From: Paenalicyclobacillus ferrooxydans | Lineage (GTDB): Bacteria; Bacillota; Bacilli; Alicyclobacillales; Alicyclobacillaceae | Assembly (NCBI RefSeq): GCF_001399675.1 | Contig: NZ_LJCO01000033.1 | Coordinates: forward strand, 124,001-188,000 | Direction of reading: 5' to 3' | DNA: 64,000 nt | Shown here: positions 52,492 to 61,407 of the stretch, in pieces | Numbering within the stretch: the stretch's first letter is position 1 | Layout: every line of letters begins with the position of its first letter | The notes under the pieces: model-generated | What the model saw: the letters and a program-made list of their open reading frames with translations, nothing else | What the model was told of the DNA's origin: nothing | The model's database searches: none | Made by a program: the position numbers and the translations under genes

Positions 52492-54323
52492 TGAACACGA
52501 AAGAGTGGTTTCGCCGCATCCCTAACTTAATACCAGGGTTGACCACGGTCGTTGTGCTCAACTTTGCCAGCGGCCTGCTGATGATTCTGCAGGCCGTCTT
52601 TCTCGCAAAAATCGTCACGGATGTATTCTTGAATGACCGCAACCGTGGCGACGTAATGATGCCCATTGCACTGCTGTTCTTCGTCATCCTCCTGCGTGCT
52701 GTTGCGACGGGACTGAGCGATAAGGCGAGTGGCGATGTGTCATTGCGAATTCGGGAAGACCTGCGCATGAGCCTTGTCCGTCACCTCTTTCAACTCGGTC
52801 CTGTCTATCTGCGCAGAGAGCGAACCGGGGAACTCGTCAATTCAGCTATGAACGGGATCGAGCAAGTCGATGTGTACGCAACGAAGTATTTGCCTCAAAT
52901 GGCTCACGCATTTCTGATTCCGGTCGCCGTATGGTGTCTCGTCATTGGAACGGATATCTGGTCAGCCATCATTCTCGCCGTGACAGCGCCGCTGATTCCA
53001 ATCTTCATGATTCTCATTGGAAAAGGGGCAGACTCCATTGCGAAGCGTCAGTGGCGGGCATTGTCGGTACTTGGGGGACACTTTCTTGATGTGATCCGCG
53101 GCCTCACAACCCTGAAAGTATTCAATCGAAGCCGCGCCCAGGTGGAAATCATCGAACGCATCACTGATACCTACCGGGAAGCTACCATGCAATCCTTGCG
53201 GGTTGCCTTTCTCTCAGCATTGGTGCTTGAATTGCTCACGACCCTCAGCACCGCAGTTGTTGCGGTCATGCTTGGCCTGCGTTTGCTTCACGGGAACATC
53301 GATTTCCATCGGGCATTCCTCGTCCTTTTACTTGCACCTGAATTTTACCTGCCCATCCGCATGATTGGCACACAGTTTCATGCGAGTATGAACGGGATCG
53401 AGGCGGCAAAACGGATCTTTGAGATTCTCGACACACAGCCCTTGGTCCAGGGAGGGACGCGTCGGATAGTCGAGGTGATCCAATCACAGACAGGTGAAGC
53501 CGATGACCACAACGCTCGTGTTTCGTGCTTTGAACACGAGAGTCCCATCTCCATTGAATTCGATGATGTCTCATTTGCATATCCCGGCTCCGAGGTTAAT
53601 GCTCTGGAGCACGTTTCATTTTGCGTCCCAGCCGGAAAAACAGTGGCTATCGTGGGAGCGAGTGGTGCCGGCAAAAGCAGCCTGTTTGACCTGTTGCTCG
53701 GATTTGCCAGGCCTTTGCAGGGGCAAATCCGGATCAATGGTGTAGCTTTATCGGAATTTGAACTATCGGACTGGCGAGCTCATGTGTCGTACGTATCGCA
53801 GACAACCCATCTGTTCCCTGGGACCATCCTTGAAAACATCTGTCGTGCCCGGCAAGGCGCAAGCGTTGCCGAAGCCTTGGAAGCGGCACGATTGGCACTC
53901 GTTGATGAATTTGTTTGTCGACTTCCGCACGGTTACACCACACGGATTGGTGAAGATGTGCAGCTCAGTGGGGGACAGATCCAGCGTATCGCGATGGCGA
54001 GAGCCATCTTGAAACGAGCCCCTGTTGCATGCTTCGATGAACCGACCTCACAGCTCGATATGGTGAGTGAGCAAGCCTTGCAGGCGTCCCTTGAGACTGC
54101 CTTGCAAGGGAGGACAGCACTAGTCGCGGCACACCGTATGCAGACCGTCAGGAGGGCCCATCAGATTGTGGTTGTTGAATCTGGCAGGATTGTCGAGCAA
54201 GGCACCCATGCCGATCTCGTTTCTGCAGGAGGCACGTACCAGAAGTTGTGGGCTTTTTACAACGACGGGGCGATATTCGATACGGCTGCTCGGGAGTTCG
54301 TGCCAGAGGGGGCACGGGTATGA
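52491..54323 (+). CDS. cydD: Thiol reductant ABC exporter subunit CydD
   Basis: A 610-residue half-transporter with six membrane helices and a C-terminal ATPase. CydDC exports glutathione or cysteine-type thiols and is needed for cytochrome bd assembly. Walker A is VGASGAGKSS, the signature LSGGQIQRIAMARA and Walker B VACFDEPTSQLD. It is coupled to CydB by a one-base overlap and to CydC by an ATGA overlap. Confidence 0.94.
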   Translation: MNTKEWFRRIPNLIPGLTTVVVLNFASGLLMILQAVFLAKIVTDVFLNDRNRGDVMMPIALLFFVILLRAVATGLSDKASGDVSLRIREDLRMSLVRHLFQLGPVYLRRERTGELVNSAMNGIEQVDVYATKYLPQMAHAFLIPVAVWCLVIGTDIWSAIILAVTAPLIPIFMILIGKGADSIAKRQWRALSVLGGHFLDVIRGLTTLKVFNRSRAQVEIIERITDTYREATMQSLRVAFLSALVLELLTTLSTAVVAVMLGLRLLHGNIDFHRAFLVLLLAPEFYLPIRMIGTQFHASMNGIEAAKRIFEILDTQPLVQGGTRRIVEVIQSQTGEADDHNARVSCFEHESPISIEFDDVSFAYPGSEVNALEHVSFCVPAGKTVAIVGASGAGKSSLFDLLLGFARPLQGQIRINGVALSEFELSDWRAHVSYVSQTTHLFPGTILENICRARQGASVAEALEAARLALVDEFVCRLPHGYTTRIGEDVQLSGGQIQRIAMARAILKRAPVACFDEPTSQLDMVSEQALQASLETALQGRTALVAAHRMQTVRRAHQIVVVESGRIVEQGTHADLVSAGGTYQKLWAFYNDGAIFDTAAREFVPEGARV

Positions 54324-56161
54324 CAAACGTCATGTGGTTATTACAGTTTGTGAGACCGTATCGCTGGCGGCTTCTCTTGGCTGCAGGACTTGGATTTCTG
54401 GCGATTCTAGCCAACGTTGGCTTGATGGGCACCTCCGGTTATCTGATTGCAGCTGCAGCCTTGCACCCGGCAACCATCCTTCTGTTATGGACTCCGATTG
54501 TCGGGGTTCGGTTTTTTGGCATCTCTCGAAGTGTTTTTCGGTATTTGGAACGGCTCGTTTCGCACGATCTCACCTTCCACATCTTGGCCCGTGTACGAGT
54601 GTGGTTTTACGACCGGATCGAACAAACAAGCAATGGCACCCGGCTGCTCGAACACCACGGGAGCGCAGATGTATTAACCCGCGCTGTAACCGATGTGGAG
54701 TCTTTGCAAAACCTGTACCTCCGGGTGCTGGCTCCACCTTTAATTGCATTGTTCGTGGGCGTGATGTCTGTTTTGTGGATTGCTAGGTACAGTGGGATGA
54801 CGGCCATCTGGTTTGCAGTCTTCTTTGTCATCACGGGTGCCGTTGTCCCTTGGATCAGTCTGCATCTTGGGCGTCAAGCGGGGAAGGCGCAGGTCCTTCT
54901 GCGATCCGATTTTCAGTCGGAGCTCGGCGATGCCCTACGTGGTCTGACGGAACTGACCATGGATGGTCAAGTGGATGCAACCATTCGCTCCCTAGCAAAC
55001 AAACAGACTGACCTGACGCAGGCAGCTCGACGAGGAACCCTCATCCAAAGTGCAGGGACGGGGGCTTTTGTTTTTTTTACGAATGTTTCTGTTTGGGCTG
55101 CACTTTTGGTCCTTATCCCCTTGGTTTCATTGCATGCAGTCAAAGGCGTTGAAGTTCCATCTCTGTTGTTCATCATTCTTGCAAGCTTCGAAGCAGTTAT
55201 GCCCATCCCCGCATCCGTTCAAGCAATGAATGAAACCTTAGCAGCTGCGCGCCGGATCAAGGAGCTTGCCGGTCATGTATCTGAAGAGATCCCGGCAGCA
55301 AACGGAGGGATGCCGGTAACAAATACAGAGGTGCCAGCAATGAGCGCATCAGAGTTGGAACAGGGTCCAATTCATCGTCTGCCCCTTGTACAGGAAGGGG
55401 ATTCGCTCATTCAACCGCCTGTGCTTTGGATGCGTGACGTTCAGGTACGCTATGACGATGCGTTACCCGACGTTCTCCGCGGGGTCACCCTCCGCTTGGC
55501 CCCAGGAGAAAGGGTAGCGGTGGTAGGGGAAAGCGGATCAGGAAAATCGACGATATTCAATATGCTGCTCGGCCTATGCACGTATCACAAAGGCTCAGTG
55601 ATGTTGGGGGGATACGAACTACGGGATCTGCCTGTAGAATTTGTCCGCAACCAATTTGCTGCTGTGACACAAGATGCATTTTTGTTTCATGTCTCTGTTG
55701 CAGACAATCTCAGGCTGGCGAAACCAGGGGCATCTGATGATGAACTGTGTGACGCAGCCAAGACTGCTCAAATTCTCGACCTCATTGAAAGCTTGCCAGA
55801 TGGCTTTGATACCTTAGTCGGAGAAAACGGGGCGCGATTCTCCGGCGGAGAGCGGCAGCGAATCGCCCTCGCCAGGGCACTTTTGCGCGGTGCTCCGATT
55901 CTTCTTCTTGATGAGCCGACAAATGGACTGGATGCGGTAACCGAAGCGGAATTTCTCGAAGCACTGTGGAGTGCTGTGGCAGAGAAGGCGGTGATTTATA
56001 TAACGCATCGTCTGGCGGGACTAGAGTCGGTTGATACCATTTTGGTCCTGCAGGATGGCCGCGCCGTAGAAGCCGGGTCACCGCATCAATTGCTCAGCCA
56101 ACCGGATTCCCTGTTTCGTAGAATGCGTCAGATGGCGCACGAACAGATAGACAACAAGTGA
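54320..56161 (+). CDS. cydC: Thiol reductant ABC exporter subunit CydC
   Basis: A 613-residue partner half-transporter. Six membrane helices (starting WLLQFVRPYRWRLLLAAGLG) precede an ATPase with Walker A VGESGSGKST, signature FSGGERQRIALARA and Walker B ILLLDEPTNGLD. ATG 54320 overlaps the CydD stop. A polar linker rich in Ala/Pro/Thr (~residues 325-360) separates the domains. Last gene of the operon. Confidence 0.94.
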   Translation: MTNVMWLLQFVRPYRWRLLLAAGLGFLAILANVGLMGTSGYLIAAAALHPATILLLWTPIVGVRFFGISRSVFRYLERLVSHDLTFHILARVRVWFYDRIEQTSNGTRLLEHHGSADVLTRAVTDVESLQNLYLRVLAPPLIALFVGVMSVLWIARYSGMTAIWFAVFFVITGAVVPWISLHLGRQAGKAQVLLRSDFQSELGDALRGLTELTMDGQVDATIRSLANKQTDLTQAARRGTLIQSAGTGAFVFFTNVSVWAALLVLIPLVSLHAVKGVEVPSLLFIILASFEAVMPIPASVQAMNETLAAARRIKELAGHVSEEIPAANGGMPVTNTEVPAMSASELEQGPIHRLPLVQEGDSLIQPPVLWMRDVQVRYDDALPDVLRGVTLRLAPGERVAVVGESGSGKSTIFNMLLGLCTYHKGSVMLGGYELRDLPVEFVRNQFAAVTQDAFLFHVSVADNLRLAKPGASDDELCDAAKTAQILDLIESLPDGFDTLVGENGARFSGGERQRIALARALLRGAPILLLDEPTNGLDAVTEAEFLEALWSAVAEKAVIYITHRLAGLESVDTILVLQDGRAVEAGSPHQLLSQPDSLFRRMRQMAHEQIDNK

Positions 56162-56809
56162 GTGATGTGTGATCTGGATAGTAGACCTGATATGACACTT
56201 GGACTATCAGTTTCGTTGCACTTGAACTGGTCCTACCAGGAACTGAAGACAGTCCATATGGACCTGTTCGGACAGGCTCTGTAGCTAGAAAATAAACATG
56301 TGCTAAGCGAACTCAAGACAGAACAGAATGAGAAGGCACTTTATATTAATTCATTACTTTTCATTCATACTTCGCATTCATCCTTCCATATTGCTTTGTC
56401 AATGTGGTTCGCTCTGCCAACCCCCCCTCCTTCCTTTATAAGTACCGACGACCACAAAGAGGCGGAATAACCGCCTCTTTGTGGTGTTCAGGTCTGGACA
56501 CGAGTGCCTCGTTCCCAAATTTCCTTCGGGCCCATTCACGGATCTGGTCAAGAAGCGACTTTCATCGATACTATCGAGTCGTTGTGACACCTCTGTTTTG
56601 TACTAGTCCATGATACTCATGACGAGGGTACCATGAACTACTACTCATGTATGCATGAGCTACTCTGCACATGATCCTGAGCTACTTCGTTAGGAGATCG
56701 AAATAGTCCCATCGATGACTATATAGATCATCTACTTTGACCTCCCCGCAAATTCGCAGTGGCTCAATAATGAGGATGTGCTTCAGAAATTAAAGGGGAG
56801 TTGGTCAAA
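56162..56809. other. Intergenic region between cydC and the copper-site lipoprotein
   Basis: No gene seen. It holds the long hairpin at 56452-56484, degenerate CATGAGCTACT-type repeats (about 56607-56690) and an A/T-rich stretch before the lipoprotein. Confidence 0.65.
56452..56484. terminator. 14-bp perfect hairpin
   Basis: CCACAAAGAGGCGG-AATAA-CCGCCTCTTTGTGG. It is 290 bp after cydC with no T-run; it could terminate transcription in either direction. Confidence 0.55.
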
Positions 56810-57718
56810 GTGAAAAAAACACTTCTTGCAACGGTTGCATTGTCAGCACTCATTCTTTCTGGATGTGGAGCAGCAACATCAAACAATGCATCTGCACCCA
56901 CAACGTCGCCTACTCAAACTACTAGCTCAGCTGCTAACAACACATCGAGCTCAAGCAGCGGTAGTCAGTCAACAGATACCAGCACAACAGCACTCAAGAG
57001 TCAGGAGATGGACCTGACAATTCTGCCAGGCAACCGCCTTGGTCCTGACGGCAAGATGCATGACACTTATGCACAAACCGACCTGAATGTAATTCAAGGT
57101 GTGCCTGTGAAGATGACCATTTACAACTACGACAGCGGCGAACACAGCTTCAGCAGTGCGGACCTCGGTCTGAACGTTCAAGCCAAGGGTTCAGCGAAGA
57201 AGGGCGTACCTGGTATCACAACCTTCACGTTCACACCATCCAAGGCCGGCGACTTCCAGTGGCAGTGCGTCGACAAGTGTGACGGCGGTATGACGAGCTA
57301 CTCGATGACGCATGATGGATACATGATGGGTACCGTCCACGTCCTGCCGCAAAGCACGAACAAACAGTATATCGACCTGACGATCAAGGATGGCCTGCAA
57401 TACGCGGCAGCTGACGGCAAACTGCATGACTCTTACTCGCCGGCAGACTTTACAGTTCAAGCAGGAATTCCAGTAGTCCTCACAGTCACCAACTTTGACA
57501 CCGGAGACCACAGCATGTTTTCAGCCGGCCTCGGTATCAGCCAAGTTTGGAAGGGTGCAAGCAAAGAAGGCGTTCCGACAGTGAGCACATACACCTTTAC
57601 CCCAACCAAGACGGGCAGCTTCACCTGGCAGTGCACGATTCAATGTGACGGCGGCATGCAGAGCTACTCCATGACGCACCAGGGCTACATGATGGGCACC
57701 ATTAACGTTGTGAGCTGA
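56810..57718 (+). CDS. Two-domain cupredoxin-like lipoprotein with CuA-type motifs
   Basis: A 302-residue lipoprotein: signal with lipobox ILSGC, a Ser/Thr linker (to ~residue 60), then two homologous ~115-residue cupredoxin-like domains. Each has an early His (GEHSF, GDHSM), a C-x3-C pair (WQCVDKCDGGM, WQCTIQCDGGM), then SYSMTH and GYMMGT. The order His, C-x3-C, His, Met resembles the CuA site of cytochrome oxidase subunit II, but the spacing after the second Cys is longer. GTG 56810 has GGGGAG nine bases upstream. It is likely a surface copper/electron-transfer protein; the function is inferred. A strong terminator follows. Confidence 0.78.
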   Translation: MKKTLLATVALSALILSGCGAATSNNASAPTTSPTQTTSSAANNTSSSSSGSQSTDTSTTALKSQEMDLTILPGNRLGPDGKMHDTYAQTDLNVIQGVPVKMTIYNYDSGEHSFSSADLGLNVQAKGSAKKGVPGITTFTFTPSKAGDFQWQCVDKCDGGMTSYSMTHDGYMMGTVHVLPQSTNKQYIDLTIKDGLQYAAADGKLHDSYSPADFTVQAGIPVVLTVTNFDTGDHSMFSAGLGISQVWKGASKEGVPTVSTYTFTPTKTGSFTWQCTIQCDGGMQSYSMTHQGYMMGTINVVS

Positions 57719-57784
57719 CGCAAACCAAAGTGGTCGTTGATGCAGACTTGCTAGACTGATACGGCATATACACTAGAGAAATGT

Positions 57785-57846
57785 AATGACCTGAGATGGC
57801 CAACTCCGTCGTACACGGATGCCTGGCATCACAGGTCATTTTTTTT
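57785..57846 (+). terminator. Strong intrinsic terminator
   Basis: AATGACCTG pairs with CAGGTCATT across an internal TCCGT/ACGGA hairpin and is followed by a run of eight T. Confidence 0.9.
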
Positions 57847-57995
57847 GTGCTCGGTGAACTATAAAATACGCAAACTTACAATTGTGTCGCGGCTTTTTGT
57901 AGACAGTTTTCCATTCCTGTTGCACACTGTGAGTAACAAGTTGAGTGCTGAAGACGGCGGTTTTCGACAGAGATAACGCGGTATCGGGGTTAAAC

Positions 57996-59132
57996 ATGGG
58001 GGTGAACGAAATCAACGAAAGCGAAATTTCCGCGCGTTGGAACCGGAGGTTTCTCTACCTGTTCTGGTTTTGCATCGGGTTGTACCTGGTTCTTGCATTC
58101 ATCGGCGGGTTGATGACCCCGTCTCAGACTCGTGCAGACTTACTCGTTCACACCATGGTGTACCCGGGCTTCATCTTGTTGCCAGTCGTGATCGTTTTGC
58201 AGGCTGTGTCCATGCGGTTTCCACAGAAGATACCGTTGTTTCTTTTTGTTGCGACGTATCTCAGCGTCTATGTGATTGCAAATGCTCTCTATCAACTTAT
58301 GAGTCCTGTTGTGATATTGGTTCTGCCTATTATGTTTTCAAGCATCTATCTGTCCAAAAAAATGATGACTGCTGCAACGGGAATCAGTTTGCTTGAACTG
58401 ATTGTGCTGTACCTGCACGTTTATCGCCCGCAGCACACAATGACCAGCACGGACCTGTTGGTGATGGTTGGTTTTTTGCTGGCAGCATCGGGAGTCGGGA
58501 TTTCCATCGTTGCACGCAGCCAAGAGTTGCGGAGGGCACTCCTTCGGAATATCGAGGCGAAGCAAGAACTTATGCTTGAGAATGTGTTGATGCAAAGGAT
58601 GTCTAAGCTTGATCCATTGACCGGCCTATACAACCGATCCGCATTTGAGGATCACATGCGCCGGGTGATGGATTTATGTAACCAACATGATATGCCGCTC
58701 CACCTGGCTGTCATCGACGTGGATAACTTTAAAGGTATCAATGATACATTCGGACACGACGTTGGGGACCAGGTGTTGAAGGAACTCGCAAAATATATGT
58801 TGAACTCTTTACCGGAGGCATTTTTCCTAGCCCGCTACGGGGGCGAAGAGTTTGTGGTTGTCGCCCAAGAAGTGTCTGCAGGTGAATTCAGAGAGCGTAT
58901 GGAAGATCTCCGCAGGTACGTGTCTTCGGTTTTACATGCGGGTCAGTCTATCACGATCAGCATCGGTGTTCATTCCCACTCCCGCGGGGAGACAGCGGAC
59001 AAGTTCTTTAAACTGGCCGACCAAGGGCTGTATTGGTCAAAACAACACGGTAAAAACAGGATTGGATTCAGTGAGTTTCTGGGAGAGGCAAACCCGCGGA
59101 AAGAGGCAAGCTTGCTTCAAGATGCAACTTGA
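57996..59132 (+). CDS. Membrane-bound diguanylate cyclase (GGDEF)
   Basis: A 378-residue protein with six predicted membrane helices (~residues 15-185), a short coiled linker and a C-terminal GGDEF domain. It would make cyclic di-GMP from two GTP. Active-site motif RYGGEEF, substrate-binding DPLTGLYNRSAFEDHM and IDVDNFKGINDTFGHDVGD are intact. The RxxD inhibitory site expected five residues before GGEEF is absent, so product inhibition by that site is unlikely. ATG 57996 has CGGGG nearby; an in-frame TTG at 57945 is an alternative. Confidence 0.9.
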   Translation: MGVNEINESEISARWNRRFLYLFWFCIGLYLVLAFIGGLMTPSQTRADLLVHTMVYPGFILLPVVIVLQAVSMRFPQKIPLFLFVATYLSVYVIANALYQLMSPVVILVLPIMFSSIYLSKKMMTAATGISLLELIVLYLHVYRPQHTMTSTDLLVMVGFLLAASGVGISIVARSQELRRALLRNIEAKQELMLENVLMQRMSKLDPLTGLYNRSAFEDHMRRVMDLCNQHDMPLHLAVIDVDNFKGINDTFGHDVGDQVLKELAKYMLNSLPEAFFLARYGGEEFVVVAQEVSAGEFRERMEDLRRYVSSVLHAGQSITISIGVHSHSRGETADKFFKLADQGLYWSKQHGKNRIGFSEFLGEANPRKEASLLQDAT

Positions 59133-59188
59133 TTTGTTGCAGATGTCGCATGTAAGCGTTTCATTGCCGGAGACCGAGGAGGCCCAAC

Positions 59189-60406
59189 ATGGCGTATAGT
59201 TATCTATCTCATCTCGAGTGTTCAAAGTGCACAAAAGCCTATGATGCATCACAAGTTTTGAATCAATGCGCGTGCGGGGCCCCGCTCTTGGTGCGATACG
59301 ATCTGGAATTGGCGATGCGCCACTTGCGGCCTCATGAGATGGCTCGGCGGTCTGGGTCACTGTGGCGGTACCATGAACTTCTGCCTGTTCAAAAAGCAGA
59401 CAACATTGTGACGCTCGGTGAAGGCATGACACCGATGTTGCCGCTTGTCAAAACCGGTGATTACCTCGGCCTCAACCACCTATACTTGAAAGACGAGGGA
59501 CTGATGCCGACAGGCAGTTTTAAAGCGCGCGGTGCTGCTGTCGGTATTTCTCGCGCTAAGGAACTCGGCATCCACACCATAACCATGCCGACGAACGGAA
59601 ATGCCGGTGCCGCATGGGCGCTCTACGCAGCAAGGGCTGGTATTCGTGCGAGCATCGTCATGCCTGAAGACGCTCCTGAGATTACTCGAAGAGAATGCAT
59701 TGCCAGTGGGGCAGATGTACACCTAGTCCAAGGTCTGATCAGTGACGCGGGCCGCATCACCAACACTGCTGCCGCAGAAAAGGGTTGGTTTGACACCTCG
59801 ACGATGAACGAACCCTATCGCTTGGAAGGCAAAAAGACCATGGGGTTTGAGATTGCCGAGTACTTCGCCTGGGACGCGCCGGATGTAATCCTTTATCCGA
59901 CCGGAGGCGGCGTTGGACTGATCGGCATATACAAAGCGATGCTGGAACTTCGATCATTAGGATGGCTTGAAGGCGGAAGGATGCCGCGACTGGTTGCTGT
60001 TCAGGCCGCCGGATGTGCCCCGATTGTGCAAGCATATAAACAAGGCAAAACGGAGTCCGAATTCTGGCCCGATGCCTTGACCATTGCCTTCGGTATCACC
60101 GTCCCGAAAGCACTTGGGGACTTTCTGGTGCTGGAAGCCATTCGGGAGACAAATGGATGCGCTCTGTCAGTGACGGATGAGGAGATCTTACATTGGCAGA
60201 GACGACTTGCTCGCGAGGAAGGCCTGTTTGTCTGCCCCGAAGGCGCAGCAACTGCAGCAGCAGCGGCTCGCCTCGCTGCCGACGGCTGGATTGCACACGG
60301 CGAACGGGTTGTATTGCTGAATACAGGTACGGGTTTGAAGTACCCAAACACGTTTGAAATGGGAAACGCCCCTGTGCTAGAGCCCGGGGATGAGCTCCCC
60401 GGATAA
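59189..60406 (+). CDS. thrC: Threonine synthase
   Basis: A 405-residue PLP enzyme converting O-phosphohomoserine to threonine in the cytosol. An N-terminal zinc-ribbon-like segment (LECSKCTKAYDAS then CACG) precedes the fold-type II core. The Schiff-base Lys is in MPTGSFKARGA; the phosphate/PLP loop TGGGVGLIG and the TMPTNGNAGAAWALYAARAG block are present. GGAGG six bases before the ATG supports the start. It converges with the cytochrome c gene. Confidence 0.92.
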   Translation: MAYSYLSHLECSKCTKAYDASQVLNQCACGAPLLVRYDLELAMRHLRPHEMARRSGSLWRYHELLPVQKADNIVTLGEGMTPMLPLVKTGDYLGLNHLYLKDEGLMPTGSFKARGAAVGISRAKELGIHTITMPTNGNAGAAWALYAARAGIRASIVMPEDAPEITRRECIASGADVHLVQGLISDAGRITNTAAAEKGWFDTSTMNEPYRLEGKKTMGFEIAEYFAWDAPDVILYPTGGGVGLIGIYKAMLELRSLGWLEGGRMPRLVAVQAAGCAPIVQAYKQGKTESEFWPDALTIAFGITVPKALGDFLVLEAIRETNGCALSVTDEEILHWQRRLAREEGLFVCPEGAATAAAAARLAADGWIAHGERVVLLNTGTGLKYPNTFEMGNAPVLEPGDELPG

Positions 60407-60440
60407 CATCGCTGGCTCTGTGGCGTGGTTCGTGAACGTG

Positions 60441-61232
60441 TTACGGTTGGCTTGATACGTAGGCAATGATTGCCTGCGCCTGATTGTCAGGGATAGCCCC
60501 GCCAGCATAGGATTGCATGGTTTGAACAACGGTCGTCCAGTCTGATTTGGGGTGACCGAAATACTGTTCGGCGACGCCAAGTGAATGGCAACTCTGACAG
60601 TCCTCAACAAAGTACTGCTGGCCAAGTTGAACCAGTGACGTAGAACTCGATGAACTGCTCGATCTTCCAACTCCTGCGGCGTTTCCTGAATCCGTTCGAG
60701 AGGTTGCGTTGTTTTGTGAAGAAGCGGCTGAATTGGCGGAACCAGTGAGTTGTCCGGAGGTAGTTGGTTGGGTGTTGTTTGTACTGCTGGTGGAGGCACT
60801 GGTATTCGGATTGCCAGTGCTGCGAATCGCAACGCTGCTCTTGAGGCTGGGCCAAGCCATGCTGCCCCCGGTGTGTCCGACTGCAACTAAAAGCAATAGA
60901 CCAACGATTGCCATGGCAGCGTATGGTTTGCTTGGCTCCCAGTATCGCCGAAGCCGGACCGTAAGGAGTACAGTAAACCAGACTGCAAATGCAATCGCCA
61001 ACCATTCATGCATGGTGAGCAGTGTGTGCGGTAAGATGGCGGCCCGCTGATGCTTTAACATGTCGCCCGTAATCAGGGCCGCAAGGGTGCCAAGATAACC
61101 AAAGAGATAGAGGAGTTTTGTGGCAGACAGGAGAGACGTTTTCTGAGTAAAGGCGGTTATCCCGTCAAACAAAACTGCGATGACAAACAAGGCAATGGGA
61201 AAGTGGATGATTAAGGGGTGCAGTGGCGGCAA
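60441..61232 (-). CDS. DUF2231 membrane domain fused to a c-type cytochrome domain
   Basis: A 263-residue protein. The N-terminal ~135 residues form a DUF2231 domain of four membrane helices (LHPLIIHFPIALFVIAVL, then LLTMHEWLAIAFAVWFTVL). A Ser/Thr/Asn/Gln-rich linker (~145-195) leads to a small mono-heme domain with CQSCHSLG and a C-terminal helix IAYVSSQ. The Met ligand is probably in the TVVQTMQSYAGG segment. TTG 61232 with GGGAGG seven bases upstream is chosen; the longer in-frame start at 61313 has no site. The linker is low in complexity. It probably transfers electrons outside the membrane; partner unknown. Confidence 0.75.
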   Translation of the reverse strand: MPPLHPLIIHFPIALFVIAVLFDGITAFTQKTSLLSATKLLYLFGYLGTLAALITGDMLKHQRAAILPHTLLTMHEWLAIAFAVWFTVLLTVRLRRYWEPSKPYAAMAIVGLLLLVAVGHTGGSMAWPSLKSSVAIRSTGNPNTSASTSSTNNTQPTTSGQLTGSANSAASSQNNATSRTDSGNAAGVGRSSSSSSSTSLVQLGQQYFVEDCQSCHSLGVAEQYFGHPKSDWTTVVQTMQSYAGGAIPDNQAQAIIAYVSSQP

Positions 61233-61363
61233 TGCTGTTCCTCCCAGAGTCAAGCCTCGATGAAGCCCAATCCATATAATCCGTGCTTGGCGCGGTCGGA
61301 CATAAGTGTACAAAGAGAGTCTTGACTCATTTTGGAGGGAATCTTAAGAAGTTGTGGAGATGA

Positions 61364-61395
61364 AAGCGAGCATCTGACATGTCAGATGCTCGCTT
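61364..61395. terminator. 32-bp perfect palindrome after the PDO gene
   Basis: AAGCGAGCATCTGACA and its exact complement form a perfect palindrome 12 bp after the PDO stop. Probable terminator of the leftward gene; the following T content is modest. Confidence 0.7.
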
Positions 61396-61407
61396 CATTG
61401 TCTAAAC

